Shown here in pieces: positions 36,640-47,383 of a stretch of 49,476 bases of DNA. Numbering within the stretch: position 1 is the first letter of the stretch; each line of letters begins with the position of its first letter. A program made the position numbers and the translations under genes. The notes below the pieces were generated by a model. It did no database searches, was not told where the DNA came from, and saw only the letters and a program-made list of their open reading frames with translations. Source of the stretch: Apostichopus californicus (taxonomy: Eukaryota; Echinodermata; Holothuroidea; Aspidochirotida; Stichopodidae); assembly GCA_020650975.1 (NCBI GenBank), contig JAIPMN010009735.1, forward strand, positions 1-49,476. Reading direction: 5' to 3'.

Positions 36640-37320
36640 GCAGACTTCAGTGTTCAATTCTTGATGTTTTTTTTGAATATCTACAGGGCATTGCTACCAC
36701 TTTAATCCTCGATGTTTCTTTAGAACAGCTACAGGGTATTCTTAATACCTTAAGTCTCTCTGTGCCAGAAGGCACACGTCTCGAACATCATTCTTCCACT
36801 GGGTTCGGTTTGCAGCTGCGTGGCGTACTGAGTATTGCTGTATATACAGGCAGTGGCGGAGCTAGGGGTATTGGTCAGGAGGGGCGAGAATGGTCTGTAG
36901 GGGCGCTTTCGACTCTATCTAAGCGGAGCGCCACCACAGGTTGGCACGTAGCGTACAGAAATTTTTTGAGTAAAGATACTCCCTAGATCGCCGGAAATGA
37001 CCCTTTCCGGGCTTGGCTTATTTGCAGATAAATGAAGAATTATTAGGTGTCATCGCCAAATTACACCAACAAAATGTGACAAATGTCAATAGGTAGATGA
37101 GAGCGCAATAAAAAAAGTCAATAATCGCGAATAAGTAAAAAGTGGTAAAGAGCTGAAAAGGGCGCCAGCAGTCCATTTGAGTCCGTCAGGGGGGGCATCC
37201 GCCCCCCCCCCCTGACTGTATGGACGCTCCGCCACTGTATACAGGGTATTGCTACTAACTTAATTCTTGATATTTTCTTTTGAATAGCTACAGCCTACAG
37301 GGCATCACTACCAACTTAAG
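36640..37320. repeat. Degenerate tandem repeat (ctacagggcattgctaccac) interrupted by an hAT MITE
   Basis: Units at about 36680, 36730, 37241 and 37295 share acagggtattgctac-aactttaat-cttgatgtttcttttgaatagct. The MITE at 36851-37237 separates the left and right copies. Confidence 0.65.
36843..37245. mobile_element. Non-autonomous hAT-type MITE with 8-bp target duplication
   Basis: The element 36851-37237 (387 bp) has terminal inverted repeats CAGTGGCGGAGC and, at the right end, GCTCCGCCACTG. It is flanked on both sides by TATACAGG (36843-36850 and 37238-37245), a perfect 8-bp duplication as hAT transposases make. No transposase frame is present, so it depends on an element elsewhere. Confidence 0.93.
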
Positions 37321-37561
37321 GCTGGCAGGCTCAGTCGGTCTACCTGAATTTTCTGCTTTTGAATCTTATTTTAACTGATATTAATTTCTTTGCCATTTCA
37401 AAGATATTTTGAATGGTTGTATATTTATTTCCCCCTACATTTCATCGCCTGTTGTGACATTAAACTAAAAAATTAAACTTGAAAAATCACAAACAAAGTT
37501 GATTTGCATGGAAAGATGAACAAAAGGCAGCAGTTTTAATTAGACTTCCTAATGAGAGTGG

Positions 37562-37567
37562 TTTATT
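37562..37567 (-). terminator. Candidate DHFR polyadenylation signal AATAAA
   Basis: The + strand tttatt reads AATAAA on the minus strand about 570 bp after the DHFR stop, followed by a moderately T/G-rich stretch. ATTAAA variants occur closer to the stop, so this is one of several options. Confidence 0.3.
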
Positions 37568-38134
37568 GCAGATGTGGCTCAATAGATCTTCAACTTGAAT
37601 ATTAAACACAACAATCGGAAATGCAAAGATGTTTGGTGTAGTTTTGATAAGTAATTTGCTGAAGCTAATAGCACTTTAATTGACATCAGTCTTAGTTCCA
37701 CTATCTGAGATATCTAGTTTACAAGGTTTTCACAATTTCAACTCTGATGTCTCAAATAAACTTCTTTGTCTTCATCAAAAGAAATAGTGTTTTAATATTC
37801 AACATGTGGCATTCACAGCCAACAAAACCAAGACCCAAGATTTATCCCAAATTTCCCTGTCTGATATACCAAAAATCATATATAACAACACAGTGCCACA
37901 CAAACATACACATAAACATGCAAAATGTAAGTTCTCATGATTGTCATGGAAACTAAAATCGCAATACTGAACAAAATTGTTACCATCACCCCTGTAAACA
38001 TTCAAAACCTTGAATGATAACAGTGCTTCTCATCGAATGTCATGATAGCCACTAGTCGACAATTTGTCCTCTTAGACAGAAATAATAATCTCCATTTTTA
38101 GACGATATCGGGGAAAGACACTTTCACAGCAACC

Positions 38135-38213
38135 TCAAATCTTCCTCTCATAAATTAAAAATTGAAACTTTAAGCCATTTTCTTCCTGAGTTTCACCATT
38201 GACGGCTGGATCA
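38135..38213 (-). CDS. DHFR: DHFR exon 5 (1 nt + 25 codons + TGA stop)
   Basis: The acceptor is cttcttgttcatag. It encodes [20 protein letters not shown] then YERKI, matching 'DVQEEKGIKYKFEVYEKND', and ends in TGA. Confidence 0.93.
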
Positions 38214-41200
38214 CTATGAACAAGAAGAAGAAAGAAAAGTAAACATATATGGCTAACAATTAATTAAAAAACAATTAAATTAATAAAAAAACACAAATTA
38301 ACTCAGATGAATGATGGAAAAATTCATCTCTAAGTGCCTTGTTTTTTATTTAATGCTAAAAGCACATATTGTTACAGATTAATTAACATTTGAAAAAACA
38401 ATGAGTAATATTAACCCTGTGAGCATTACTGTCTACTTAACATTAAATGGTAATTCCAAACATTTTCAATATTATGATGACAATTTCCAACGTGACATTA
38501 GGTATACAAACCACAGTTGAGCACTTAATAATACGTATTAGAAAATGGCACTATTTTTGTAAGTCTTAAAGGCTTTGAAGACTCACCCAAACCGCAAGCC
38601 GCGCTCTGAAAAAGTTAACTTTCCGTTGCTTGCAAGTGAAGTTTCTGCTTGTCACTACAAAATGCAGACAGTAATGAAACGTGATACCTTGTTATCTTTA
38701 GCTGGACCTGAGATGTCCATCGCTGTATCGTTTGTACACTGTGCTGTGGGTATATTGACCGCAGCTGTATGTACTGACTGTACACTAGTGTCTAATTACC
38801 GAAGGTAGCAAGCTGTGTGCGTATTTTCTGGGATCGATGGTGGTGTCTAACACTTCTGTTACACCTCATTCGAAACTAGGTCAGATTACCGGCATTTATA
38901 GACATTTCTTTTTGCACAAGTCTTCACACCCTTTAACTGATCTTTCTTAACCCTTATTTTCAAATTCTCTTTCTTCATATTTCAATACTTTATTTTGTCA
39001 TTGCATCTGTGTCTCTACACTTTAGTTTTATCTACCTGCAGTTGCAAATAAGAGTTTCGGATAAGACCAGCTCTGGGTTTACCGAGTTTCAGCCAATTGA
39101 AAAACATTGACAAAGTCAATACGTGTTGAGAGTCTGATATGAAATATAAGTTGGAGTCTACCAGAGTTGTGACAACTCACCTGACGACTCGCGAGTTTTT
39201 TGTGACTTGAATGGAGTCAAGGGCTCAATTTACTGTATTTTAATCTTTTTCGTTAATAGACAAACTTGTTTGGAGTCCCTTCACTTGCTAGTTACAATCG
39301 TGAATCATTTCAATGCTGGATTCTGCTATTAAACCAGCCATATTAAACTCACCTCACCAAATGAAATCTTTCCATGTCAATTTCAGGGAAGAAAGTGTCG
39401 CATTCGATATCTGCAAAAACCTTTGTAAGGTAAATTCTATGGCACAACGGTGATTCCATGGAGACCTGATATTATTAGAAAAAAAGACATTGTGTGTTTA
39501 GGAATAGTATCAAACTTTCTCAATAACCATTCCCTTGCTCCTAAAAGTAAAGTTTAGGATTAAAATTCCCAATTTTCGATGACTTTTAATAGCAGGTTTT
39601 GTTTGAATTACTTGTAAGGAACGATGTAAAAATCAACATATATACTTTTTGATAACTCCAGATGTCTTTGAAGTGAGAAAAATTCGGGGAAAATATGAAC
39701 CAATGTTTGCCCTAACAAAATTTATCTTGCCTGAATTTGTTTATGTTTCAAATGTGTTGCTTACAATTCCTGTTATTAATGTACAGAATAGATTCATACT
39801 TGTTATTGCCATCATTGAACATGTTGTAGGAAGATTAATTCAACAAAGCCTTTTCATGCTGTAACGTAAGCAATGTGTCAGTGACAAATATATTTTGTTG
39901 ACCTTTGTACAAGAAACTAGAAATTATTTTTACACCCCTTTTGAAGAGCCTAAAGTTCACACAAATCAACAGATCATCCACTTGTAGGAATGATGTTGAG
40001 AAAGACTCAACAAAATTTAGACCAAGTTTGTCTGTCAGGGTGATCTTCACAGCTTGATCTTGAATGACAGAGTGGTGAAACTTCCAAAAAAATGTTCCAC
40101 ATGTCACATGTATTACCTGCATTGTTTTATCTTCCAGATGGGTGGTTTATATCTTCACATGAATGATACCTGTTGTATTTGTCATACGTCTGTTTTGTTA
40201 CTGTATGCAGGGAGCTGCTACTCTAACAGCAGCTCCCTGCTGTATGTCACCTTAGACAATCAGGTGCTGGGCTTAAAACAACAAACAGAACAGGAATCAC
40301 GAGATAGTCTAGCTCAGTGGTTCTCAAAGTGGTCCCTGCCGCCCCCCAGGGGGTGTTAGGAAGTCTCAGGGGGGCACTACAGGGTACACTGGGAGTATGG
40401 GGTCGTTTGCACTGATTTGGGGGTCCCTGGCAATTACGACACATCACTGCAGCAATTTAGGGCACAATAAGGCATCCAGGGGGTCTGGGAACAAAAACAA
40501 TAAATTTTGTGACCCAAAATTATCCAAAAATGGTATTAGAAATTCAATAACTCCACCCCTAGGTCCAATTTCTTTCGCGTTTGGATTATATTGTAGCAGA
40601 GACATCTCTTGTAACTTATAAGCACCACCATTTTAGCCTGTCATTTGGGGTATTTCTTGAGCTGGTCACTGATTGCAAATTCGAAGGGAGGGGGTAGGGG
40701 TAGGGGGGCATTGGGACAGTTCAAGATGGACGAAGGGGGCGGTCGTCCAAAAAAGTTTGAGAACCACTGGTCTAGCTGCTTGGTGGTTAAAAGAAATATT
40801 GTAATCTAATCCCTTGTGAGTTACGTTTGTTTTGAAGATAGCAGCCATGATTCAGACATGCATACTATACAGTCTGTCTTGCCTCTTATTCTCCATCCTC
40901 CCATTTTATGAGGACAGGGATGGAGGGATGGATGAAGTGAGAGAATATATAGCAATTTAGATAAATCTGCTGCGCATGGGTTTTGTGTCTTCCTGAATGG
41001 AAAAGTTTGAATTTGGCAGGGATACGTCACTCTCCTTCATGATAACTACAATCCCCCTCCCCCCCCCACCCTCGTTGCCCCTCCATCTGCTTTGTCATGA
41101 CCTTTATCCAGACACAGGTTGACATGGGTTCCAAAGATGGCCAACAACTTAATGGCATATTTAACATTCAAATGATCTGATTATAGCCAATTATGCACAA

Positions 41201-44114
41201 GATTATAATATAAAATATACACAACACTACTGCATATTCATTACCTTATAAACAGACTGACCACCAATAATCCACACCTCATGTATTTCTTTCTGCATTT
41301 CAGGTTTTGAAAGATGTTCGACGGCAGATTCTAATGAATCGAACATGTATTGCGAACCTTCTGGCTTCTCTCTGCAAGGAAATATAAAACAAAATTTGCC
41401 AACTTAAGGTTACACCTGAAAGGACATACTGTGACACCCATGCTATAAGTGTATTCATTTATTACACCCCAACTGACAAAAGAAAGTAATGAAGCAGTAT
41501 AAATGCTCTGTAGTCCTGAAGTAAATAGCCAAAGTTCTTCTTTTCCCATTCCAGCGCGGCTCCATGGGCTGAAACGATTTTAGCTGTGATTTCAAGAAAT
41601 TGCAACAAATACTTTCAAATTATAATATGACCATGCAAGCATTGTACAACTACTCCATGAATTAGAACACAGGTTTGTCATGTGTGGTTTTCAAGCTGTC
41701 ATATGACAAAGCATCATCCATTTAATTCACTGGTAAGGATTTTACAGTATATATATTTTTATTCAAATTTCTATGTGAAGTATACTGTAGACACATAGAT
41801 TGTTTGAATAAAAGGAAATTTTCTGTCACCATTTTGAATTTGCAAATCCCTTTAAAATTTCTTAAATAGACTGAGAGCTTTACATGACATTGTTAAAATG
41901 CACCGTGAAATATTTTGACAAGCTACAAGTCATATGGTATAAATCACAAAACAAACAGTCGATTTTATACCAATTGAGATAACCTTTGATCCTGTGAGCC
42001 AATGTTTCCACCATTTGAGATAACCTGACCCTTTGAAGTTCAGAGGGTGAAAATGGATAACAGCCACTTAAGTGTGCTTAAGGCAGTACTACATGTTATC
42101 AACTTTCCTTGAACTTTCCTGGATCACTGTATGTTCTGTTAAAGACTTATAGAGCCCCCTTTACAAAAATAAATAAATCAATAAACTGAACTGAATTTGA
42201 CCAAACTTTATTCACCAAAAGAAAACCATACCATTGGAGAATTGACAGATTTATTGTAGCTTTAATTTTTGGAGTTGTCATTTTGAAAAGTTTTCAGACT
42301 TTGATACAGGTCTGTTGACCTATCTCAATTTCAATCATGGGACATCTACCTATCAAGTATGACATTGATTCAACTTGTGGTTGATGAGATATTGTGTTTA
42401 CAAGCCGTTTTTTACTGTTACCCCATGAAGCCCCATCAATTTATGAATACTAATTAGGTAAAAGTTGTTGTTGCAAAGAGCATATACTTACTATGTAGTG
42501 ACATCAAAGATACCAAGTGTGAACTAAATTGGGCATACTATTGAAGAGATATTGACATTTTAAGAAGTTTATACTAATTATTCATGAGATAAAAAACAAA
42601 CAATAGGGCACATCTACATATCATGGGGAATCTACCTACCCAGTAAGACATCATTCAACTTGTGCTTCTTGAGATATCGTGTTCATAACTTGGCCGTCAC
42701 ACACACACACGCCATCATGACTGAGCTTTTGGCGCCGTAACCAAAAATTTGTACCAGTAAAAAACGGATTTATTAAGATGGTACTATACTTATTCACCCA
42801 CTTCATACTCTTTGATAAATGGTTACCAAGGTTACAATCTTGAAAACTACTCACCATCAGCAAACACAAAAATTGAAGCAGTATGTACTTACTGCAGGGA
42901 TCCACTAAGGACAATGTTAATTCTGTTTTTTAGAGGTCTAAACTTTGGCGGAATTGAGAACCATGTTTTCTTCCCCATGATAGCCACATTCTGTTTGCCT
43001 TCCGGAGGGTTACCAGTTGACATTACATTAAAAAATTTCATATCTTTCCTGCAAAAAAATGGAAAAAAAATGGGAAAAAAATTGATGAGCTTCAGTTCAG
43101 AGACCATGTGAAATAAAAACCAGAAAAGCCAGTAGACTTAGTGATTCCTTGCCTTATAAATTTATATATGGAATCACCTGATTGATATCTAGAGCAACTG
43201 AGCAAAATGTGTCCTAAAGTCAAGTACCAGAACATCAGTAAATAGTTCCAGATAACTTGACCATTTGCAATGGCGCTACCCTTCTGAAAATTGATGGCAG
43301 GATAACAGTCATGAGTGGAAGAGGAAAGCCATCTCAGCCACTTAAATGAACAAAGGTCAAATCCTGTGACAGTTAGTGAATGTAGAAGATTCATTCATCA
43401 AAGAAAACGGTTGGATTTTGAGAGCTTAGGTTTTCATACTTTGACTTTCACATAAAACAATAGAGACTTTCTTCTAGTCAATAAGGAGTACTATATATGG
43501 AGTTCATCCAACTTCAAATTCAGATTTGTTGTTACCATCTGTCTAGTGGAATAAACTCCGCCCTAGTGAGACAAAAGTTCCATCGGAGCTGGAATAAAAT
43601 GAGAACAGTCAACTTCTAGTGCTGTAACAAATCACGACTAAAAGTCACTGAATTTCAGAAATAAAGTGAATCAAATGTAGAGATAATACATCCACTGCAG
43701 GAAAGTCACTGGCTTTAAACTCAACCTTAAAAACCTTTTCAGCTCATTGATAATTTCTAATCACTCTGCAATTCACAGCAAAGCAATTTTTTTTGGCTAC
43801 AACCTATGTCTGTTATAGGAATATCATTTTAATGATATTATCAGCAAAGTCTTTCAACAACAAAAAAAGATTAACTGTAAATACAAATGAGTAGTGAGAA
43901 TGATGAACACAAACATTACATAAAGACATAGATCTACAAAATGTACACATCCTCAGTGATGCTAATTCTTTATTTAATTGAAACGAAAAGAAGTTTAAAC
44001 CAGACTGACATTTAGGATAGACTCTCACCTTATTGTCCAGGGTAAAGTCCCATTCACACCAATCCCCATGTTGTTGCAGGCTGCCGCGATGAGATTCAGT
44101 CTCAAATTCGACAT
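38135..44114 (-). CDS. DHFR: Dihydrofolate reductase, complete, five coding exons, 186 residues
   Basis: DHFR reduces dihydrofolate to tetrahydrofolate with NADPH, for thymidylate and purine synthesis in the cytosol. Five exons with matching phases (86+156+127+113+79 nt) give 561 nt from ATG 44114-44112 to TGA 38137-38135; human DHFR has 187 residues. Landmarks: [13 protein letters not shown] at residues 14-26, with the Met20-type loop and substrate Trp; KKTWFSIP and [12 protein letters not shown], where the Arg should bind the substrate glutamate; [11 protein letters not shown] at about 113-123, the nucleotide-binding Gly-Gly; and DTFFPEID. At the catalytic acid position vertebrates have Glu30, while here DMKFF aligns with EFRYF, giving Asp31. 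Vertebrate genes split what is here exon 2 with one more intron, from memory. It lies tail to tail with VPS13. Confidence 0.96.
38214..39352 (-). other. DHFR intron 4
   Basis: About 1.1 kb, AT-rich, no repeat recognised. A 77-codon + strand frame at 38575-38808 is without recognisable features. Confidence 0.5.
39353..39465 (-). CDS. DHFR: DHFR exon 4 (37 codons + 2 nt)
   Basis: The acceptor is taataatatcag and the donor AG|gtgagt; an upstream GTGAG would break the frame. It encodes [20 protein letters not shown] then [15 protein letters not shown], aligning residue for residue with the human exon. Confidence 0.95.
40207..40240. other. Perfect 13-bp hairpin in DHFR intron 3
   Basis: GCAGGGAGCTGCT (40207-40219) and AGCAGCTCCCTGC (40228-40240) are exact inverted repeats with an 8-nt loop, 67 bp from the first base of an hAT MITE target duplication. 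It is not itself a terminator in a eukaryote; origin unknown. Confidence 0.7.
40307..40777. mobile_element. Non-autonomous hAT (Charlie-like) MITE with 8-bp target duplication
   Basis: The element 40315-40769 (455 bp) starts CAGTGGTTCTCAAAG and ends CTTTTTTG-type sequence reading, on the minus strand, CAGTGGTTCTCAAACT. GTCTAGCT flanks it at 40307-40314 and 40770-40777. The ends are typical of hAT-Charlie elements. It lies in DHFR intron 3 (39466-41244) and has no coding capacity. Confidence 0.95.
41245..41371 (-). CDS. DHFR: DHFR exon 3 (1 nt + 42 codons)
   Basis: The acceptor is atttccttgcag and the donor AAG|gtaatg. Residues 82-123: [20 protein letters not shown], then [12 protein letters not shown] with the conserved Gly-Gly. 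Confidence 0.97.
41372..42892 (-). other. DHFR intron 2
   Basis: About 1.5 kb, AT-rich; a short (ca)n run at 42700-42710. No gene is seen. Confidence 0.5.
42893..43048 (-). CDS. DHFR: DHFR exon 2 (1 nt + 51 codons + 2 nt)
   Basis: The acceptor is tttttttgcag and the donor CA|gtaagt. Residues 30-80 include [20 protein letters not shown] and [11 protein letters not shown], unmistakable DHFR sequence. Confidence 0.97.
43049..44028 (-). other. DHFR intron 1
   Basis: About 1 kb, AT-rich, no features recognised. Confidence 0.5.
44029..44114 (-). CDS. DHFR: DHFR exon 1 (coding part, 28 codons + 2 nt)
   Basis: ATG at 44114 within ctaagATGt; the donor is AG|gtgaga. It encodes [19 protein letters not shown] then VNGTLPWTI, the first strand and cofactor/substrate loop of the enzyme. 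Confidence 0.95.
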
Positions 44115-44139
44115 CTTAGATGTGTATGTGAATATTAAT
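44115..44139 (-). other. DHFR: DHFR 5' UTR segment after a probable 5' UTR intron
   Basis: On the minus strand tgctttcattgcag reads as a good acceptor 25 nt before the ATG. This suggests that a noncoding first exon lies further upstream (higher coordinates). Confidence 0.4.
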
Positions 44140-46054
44140 CTGCAATGAAAGCACTTATACTGATAAGAACTATATTTATAGTAACACAGTTTGAACTTTT
44201 CAGACAGTCAAGTGTTAAGAATACAAGATTTCTGTTCACAAACCCTTTTTAGCGATGTTCTTGGCTAGACAGAGGAACAACTGTTAGGCTAGACTTGGTA
44301 CCATACGTGATACTATGGTTGCCTACAGATATTAATAGTATGTGCCTGGTTAACTTAATTTCAGCATTTATTTGCTTATTACAACATTAAAATTATTGGA
44401 AGAGAACCAGGGAGAAACAGCATTGTTTGGGGTCAGTGGAGAATGATTCCCCTCCCAACCCTCTACAAGCTCTAGCAATTCACAGATTCTGAGGTACTGT
44501 AAGTTAGAAACAGGAATATTCAGTAATACCTGGGATAGGAATCATTTTGTCAGTACCATAAAAAAAAAAATTCCATATATGTAGCACTGTTAAATTAAAC
44601 AATTTAAATATTGGTCATTATAACATATAAGTAAACCCTTACAGCAATACACATCATTAGCAATGATTGTGAAAGGATGGAAAGGGTGCTATGAGCCTTG
44701 GAAAGGGTGCTGTGAATATTCCAAATTCAAACTAACCACACAAAATACAGTGGATAATGTCAACCTCAGCACTTTTAAGCTTATTCTGGCAGAGTCAAAC
44801 CCACAAAAGGCTTGTCAGCCCCTTCTACTGCCTACCCCCCCCCCCCCACCCAACAAGAAAGAATATGTTATTTTCAAGGTACACTGTTATAGGTATGTTA
44901 ACCAAACTTAATAGCAAACTACCTAATTGGCATACACATTTACATTTATTCTATCCTTCAGATACCTACCCCCATCCCCACCTCTACCCCATCCCTTCCC
45001 ATCTCCCTTCCACACATAGACTGGAAACTATTAAGCCACTGAACTAATTGACTTAATCTAATTAATGTTAGTTATTATGTTGCAACTTCTCAACCATGCA
45101 CACACACATGACAAAGACACACTGATATAGATGATACTGTATATGTGGGGAAAATTTATAGTAAAATATGTCAAATATATTTATTTCAAATAAGGTTTAT
45201 CATTAAATATATGTATTGCAACTGCACAACATCATTATATTCCCAAATGGTTGTGTCGCTGATCTTTATCAGGGACCTACTTTAACGAACATCATTTCCT
45301 CGCCATGCTAGGTGCATAATAACAAGGATTATAGATATACTTAAATACGACTCAGAGATTTGACATGGTTGCCCTGAAATGCAAGAGGAACTTGTGCACT
45401 TAAAGACACTTCTTATTTGAAATGAATTTCAACTAGAAGCAAAACAATTTAACTAACTGCAGAGGGCCGATTCCTAAACTGATATTTACCCTAGGAAATT
45501 AATTGTTCACAAGATTATTTAAGTATTAGCCACAGTCTGTTGGTCTAGGCTATAGCCTATACATATGTAATTGTAAGATTGTTGGCTAGGTTGCTCAAGC
45601 ACTAGATATTTTAGTAACCCCTGTACCAATTTGTTAACCTTTATCATCTTAGTTACGATGAATGTTTTACCACATCTGTTTCAGTACCCTACTTGTTTAT
45701 ACAATTACTTGATAATTAAGTATATTTAACCAGTGGAAACTTCATCATTTGGGTTAATGTACCATGTGTGTATGTGCTGCTACTAAGCCTGTTGCTAACT
45801 TTTGGAGGCAGCATGGCACTGTTGCACTGGTGCCCCTTTTTGCTGCAGATGTTTCTTGCAGTTTGTATATTACTTTTGTGTATACTATACATCATGGTGT
45901 TCCATCAGGAGAGAAAATTATGTACTCTGTACTTGAGTGATTAAGTTTGATGCCAGTTAAATAGTGATTTTAGTGTCACCCAGTGACAGGGACCGAATAG
46001 CCACAATGTAACATTTAGTTGTACATAGCATCATAAGTAATAACTAACTTTAGA
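44140..46054. other. Region upstream of the DHFR coding start (possible 5' UTR intron)
   Basis: AT-rich with a C-run at about 44836-44848 and C/T-rich sequence near 44965-45015. No gene is recognised on either strand. Confidence 0.5.
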
Positions 46055-46063
46055 CCTAGGCTA

Positions 46064-46335
46064 GTTAGCTCAGTGTAGTTAGCTCAGGAGTGTTAGCTCA
46101 GTGGTTAACGCCGGTGCCTTTCAATCATAAGGTCCCCGGTTGGAGTCACTCCAAGATTAATGTATGTCGTCCAGTTACAGAGTTGTTGACAATTGACAAT
46201 TCATAATCATGGACGTTAAATATGAATGTAAGAGACCGACTTCGGTCAGCTTGCGGCTTTGATAGGCCAATGAGGCTTCTTGGCAAGTTCCTGCTTGCAG
46301 GAGGATCTAAAACAATTAAAAAATTAAAATAAAAG
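46064..46335 (+). mobile_element. tRNA-derived SINE, copy 1
   Basis: Head gagtgttagctcagtggtta (46089 onward) carries box A; box B is decayed here (ggttggagtcactcc). The body attaatgtatgtcgtccagt, gttgacaattgacaattc and gacttcggtcagcttgcg is shared with copy 2 at 47384. It ends aggaggatctaaaa plus an A-rich tail. Two extra gttagctcag motifs sit in front at 14-bp spacing. Confidence 0.88.
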
Positions 46336-46817
46336 ATGCTATAGGCGATTTAAATGGTTGCTAGCATTTGTGTTTAAGTACTTCTACTAGCCTAGTGTTA
46401 GTGTTAGCATATAACTACCTTAGACTTAGTATAGACTAGTGGTGTATGATCATTGATGTAGCTTGTAAGATAAATATCCTAGAAGAGAAACTTTGTCGTG
46501 TATTCTTGCTTTCCACATGGATTCTTAGAAACCAGTATAATCGCAACCCAGTTTATGCCACAAAGCCTTCTTAGTTGTACGTTAAGTCGTGTAGACCTAC
46601 GGCTCTGTTCATACCCGGACTGAAACCTGACGCATTAACGGATATATATGCATCTTTTTTTCGCACAACAGGTACCGATAGCACTGAATAGAAGTCTTAT
46701 GCCTAGCTGTGGAATTCCGTGTGATTTGCCCAGATTTGTCATCACATTCTTCAGATTTATCATACTTCAAAAGTTAATCTCTTCATGAAATATGCTCATC
46801 TGGGAGCTCAATATTAC

Positions 46818-46880
46818 CTTAAGTTAATGCGACGTTTCTGTTTGATTCCGTGGAGAAAACCGAGTTTGTGTTATTGAAAG
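46818..46880 (-). other. DHFR: Possible noncoding first exon of DHFR
   Basis: A minus-strand donor AAG|gtaata ends at 46818. It lies just downstream of an E2F-like motif at 46885. The start is a guess, and the link to the acceptor at 44140 is inferred from position and splice signals only. Confidence 0.25.
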
Positions 46881-46883
46881 ATC

Positions 46884-46892
46884 GGCGGGAAG
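46884..46892 (-). promoter_or_regulatory. E2F-like site, candidate DHFR promoter element
   Basis: The minus strand reads CTTCCCGCC, one base from the E2F consensus TTTCCCGCC. DHFR is a classical E2F-controlled S-phase gene in animals. The surrounding 100 bp is richer in CpG than its flanks. Position relative to a real transcription start is unknown. Confidence 0.35.
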
Positions 46893-47383
46893 GGTACATC
46901 TAACTAATAATGATACTTTTGTGCTTTCCGGTGCAAAGGTTGTTCGAGGCCATATTACGTAATTATTGTTGGTGGACCCTACGTGAAAAAGGTGTTGTTG
47001 CATTGTTTTGGGTCTTGAAACGAAAGGTTTTTTGTGTAGAAAAATATTATTTAGTTCTGGAGAAAAAGATTGCTTGTCAGAGGATGGCATTTATTCTTAA
47101 AACTGAATTCACATGTTAGAAGAATGAAAAATAAGTCATTCAAACTGCAATAATGTCATGGTAAAGGTCATTACGATTGCCCCAAATTTTATCGCCCTAA
47201 ACATGTTTACAGTTTTCAAAAGTGCTTTCCTGAAGATTCTGACGTTCCAAATTATTCAATTTGACATTTAAAAAATCTCACTGAATACTAATTTTTTTGA
47301 GGATGGCAGTTGAAGTGTTTGTTGAAATCTGAGCATCGGTGACGTATCGTAGGCTGACTTTCCAGCATACTTGGATTCAACGT

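Noticed and set aside
39835-40122. Minus-strand 95-codon frame inside the DHFR gene as an extra exon
   Set aside because: DHFR exons 3 and 4 join directly in phase and align fully with human DHFR; this frame lies in intron 3.
46824-47119. Overlapping frames on both strands near the putative DHFR promoter, as a divergent gene
   Set aside because: Neither translation resembles MSH3 or any family I know, and no splice structure supports it.
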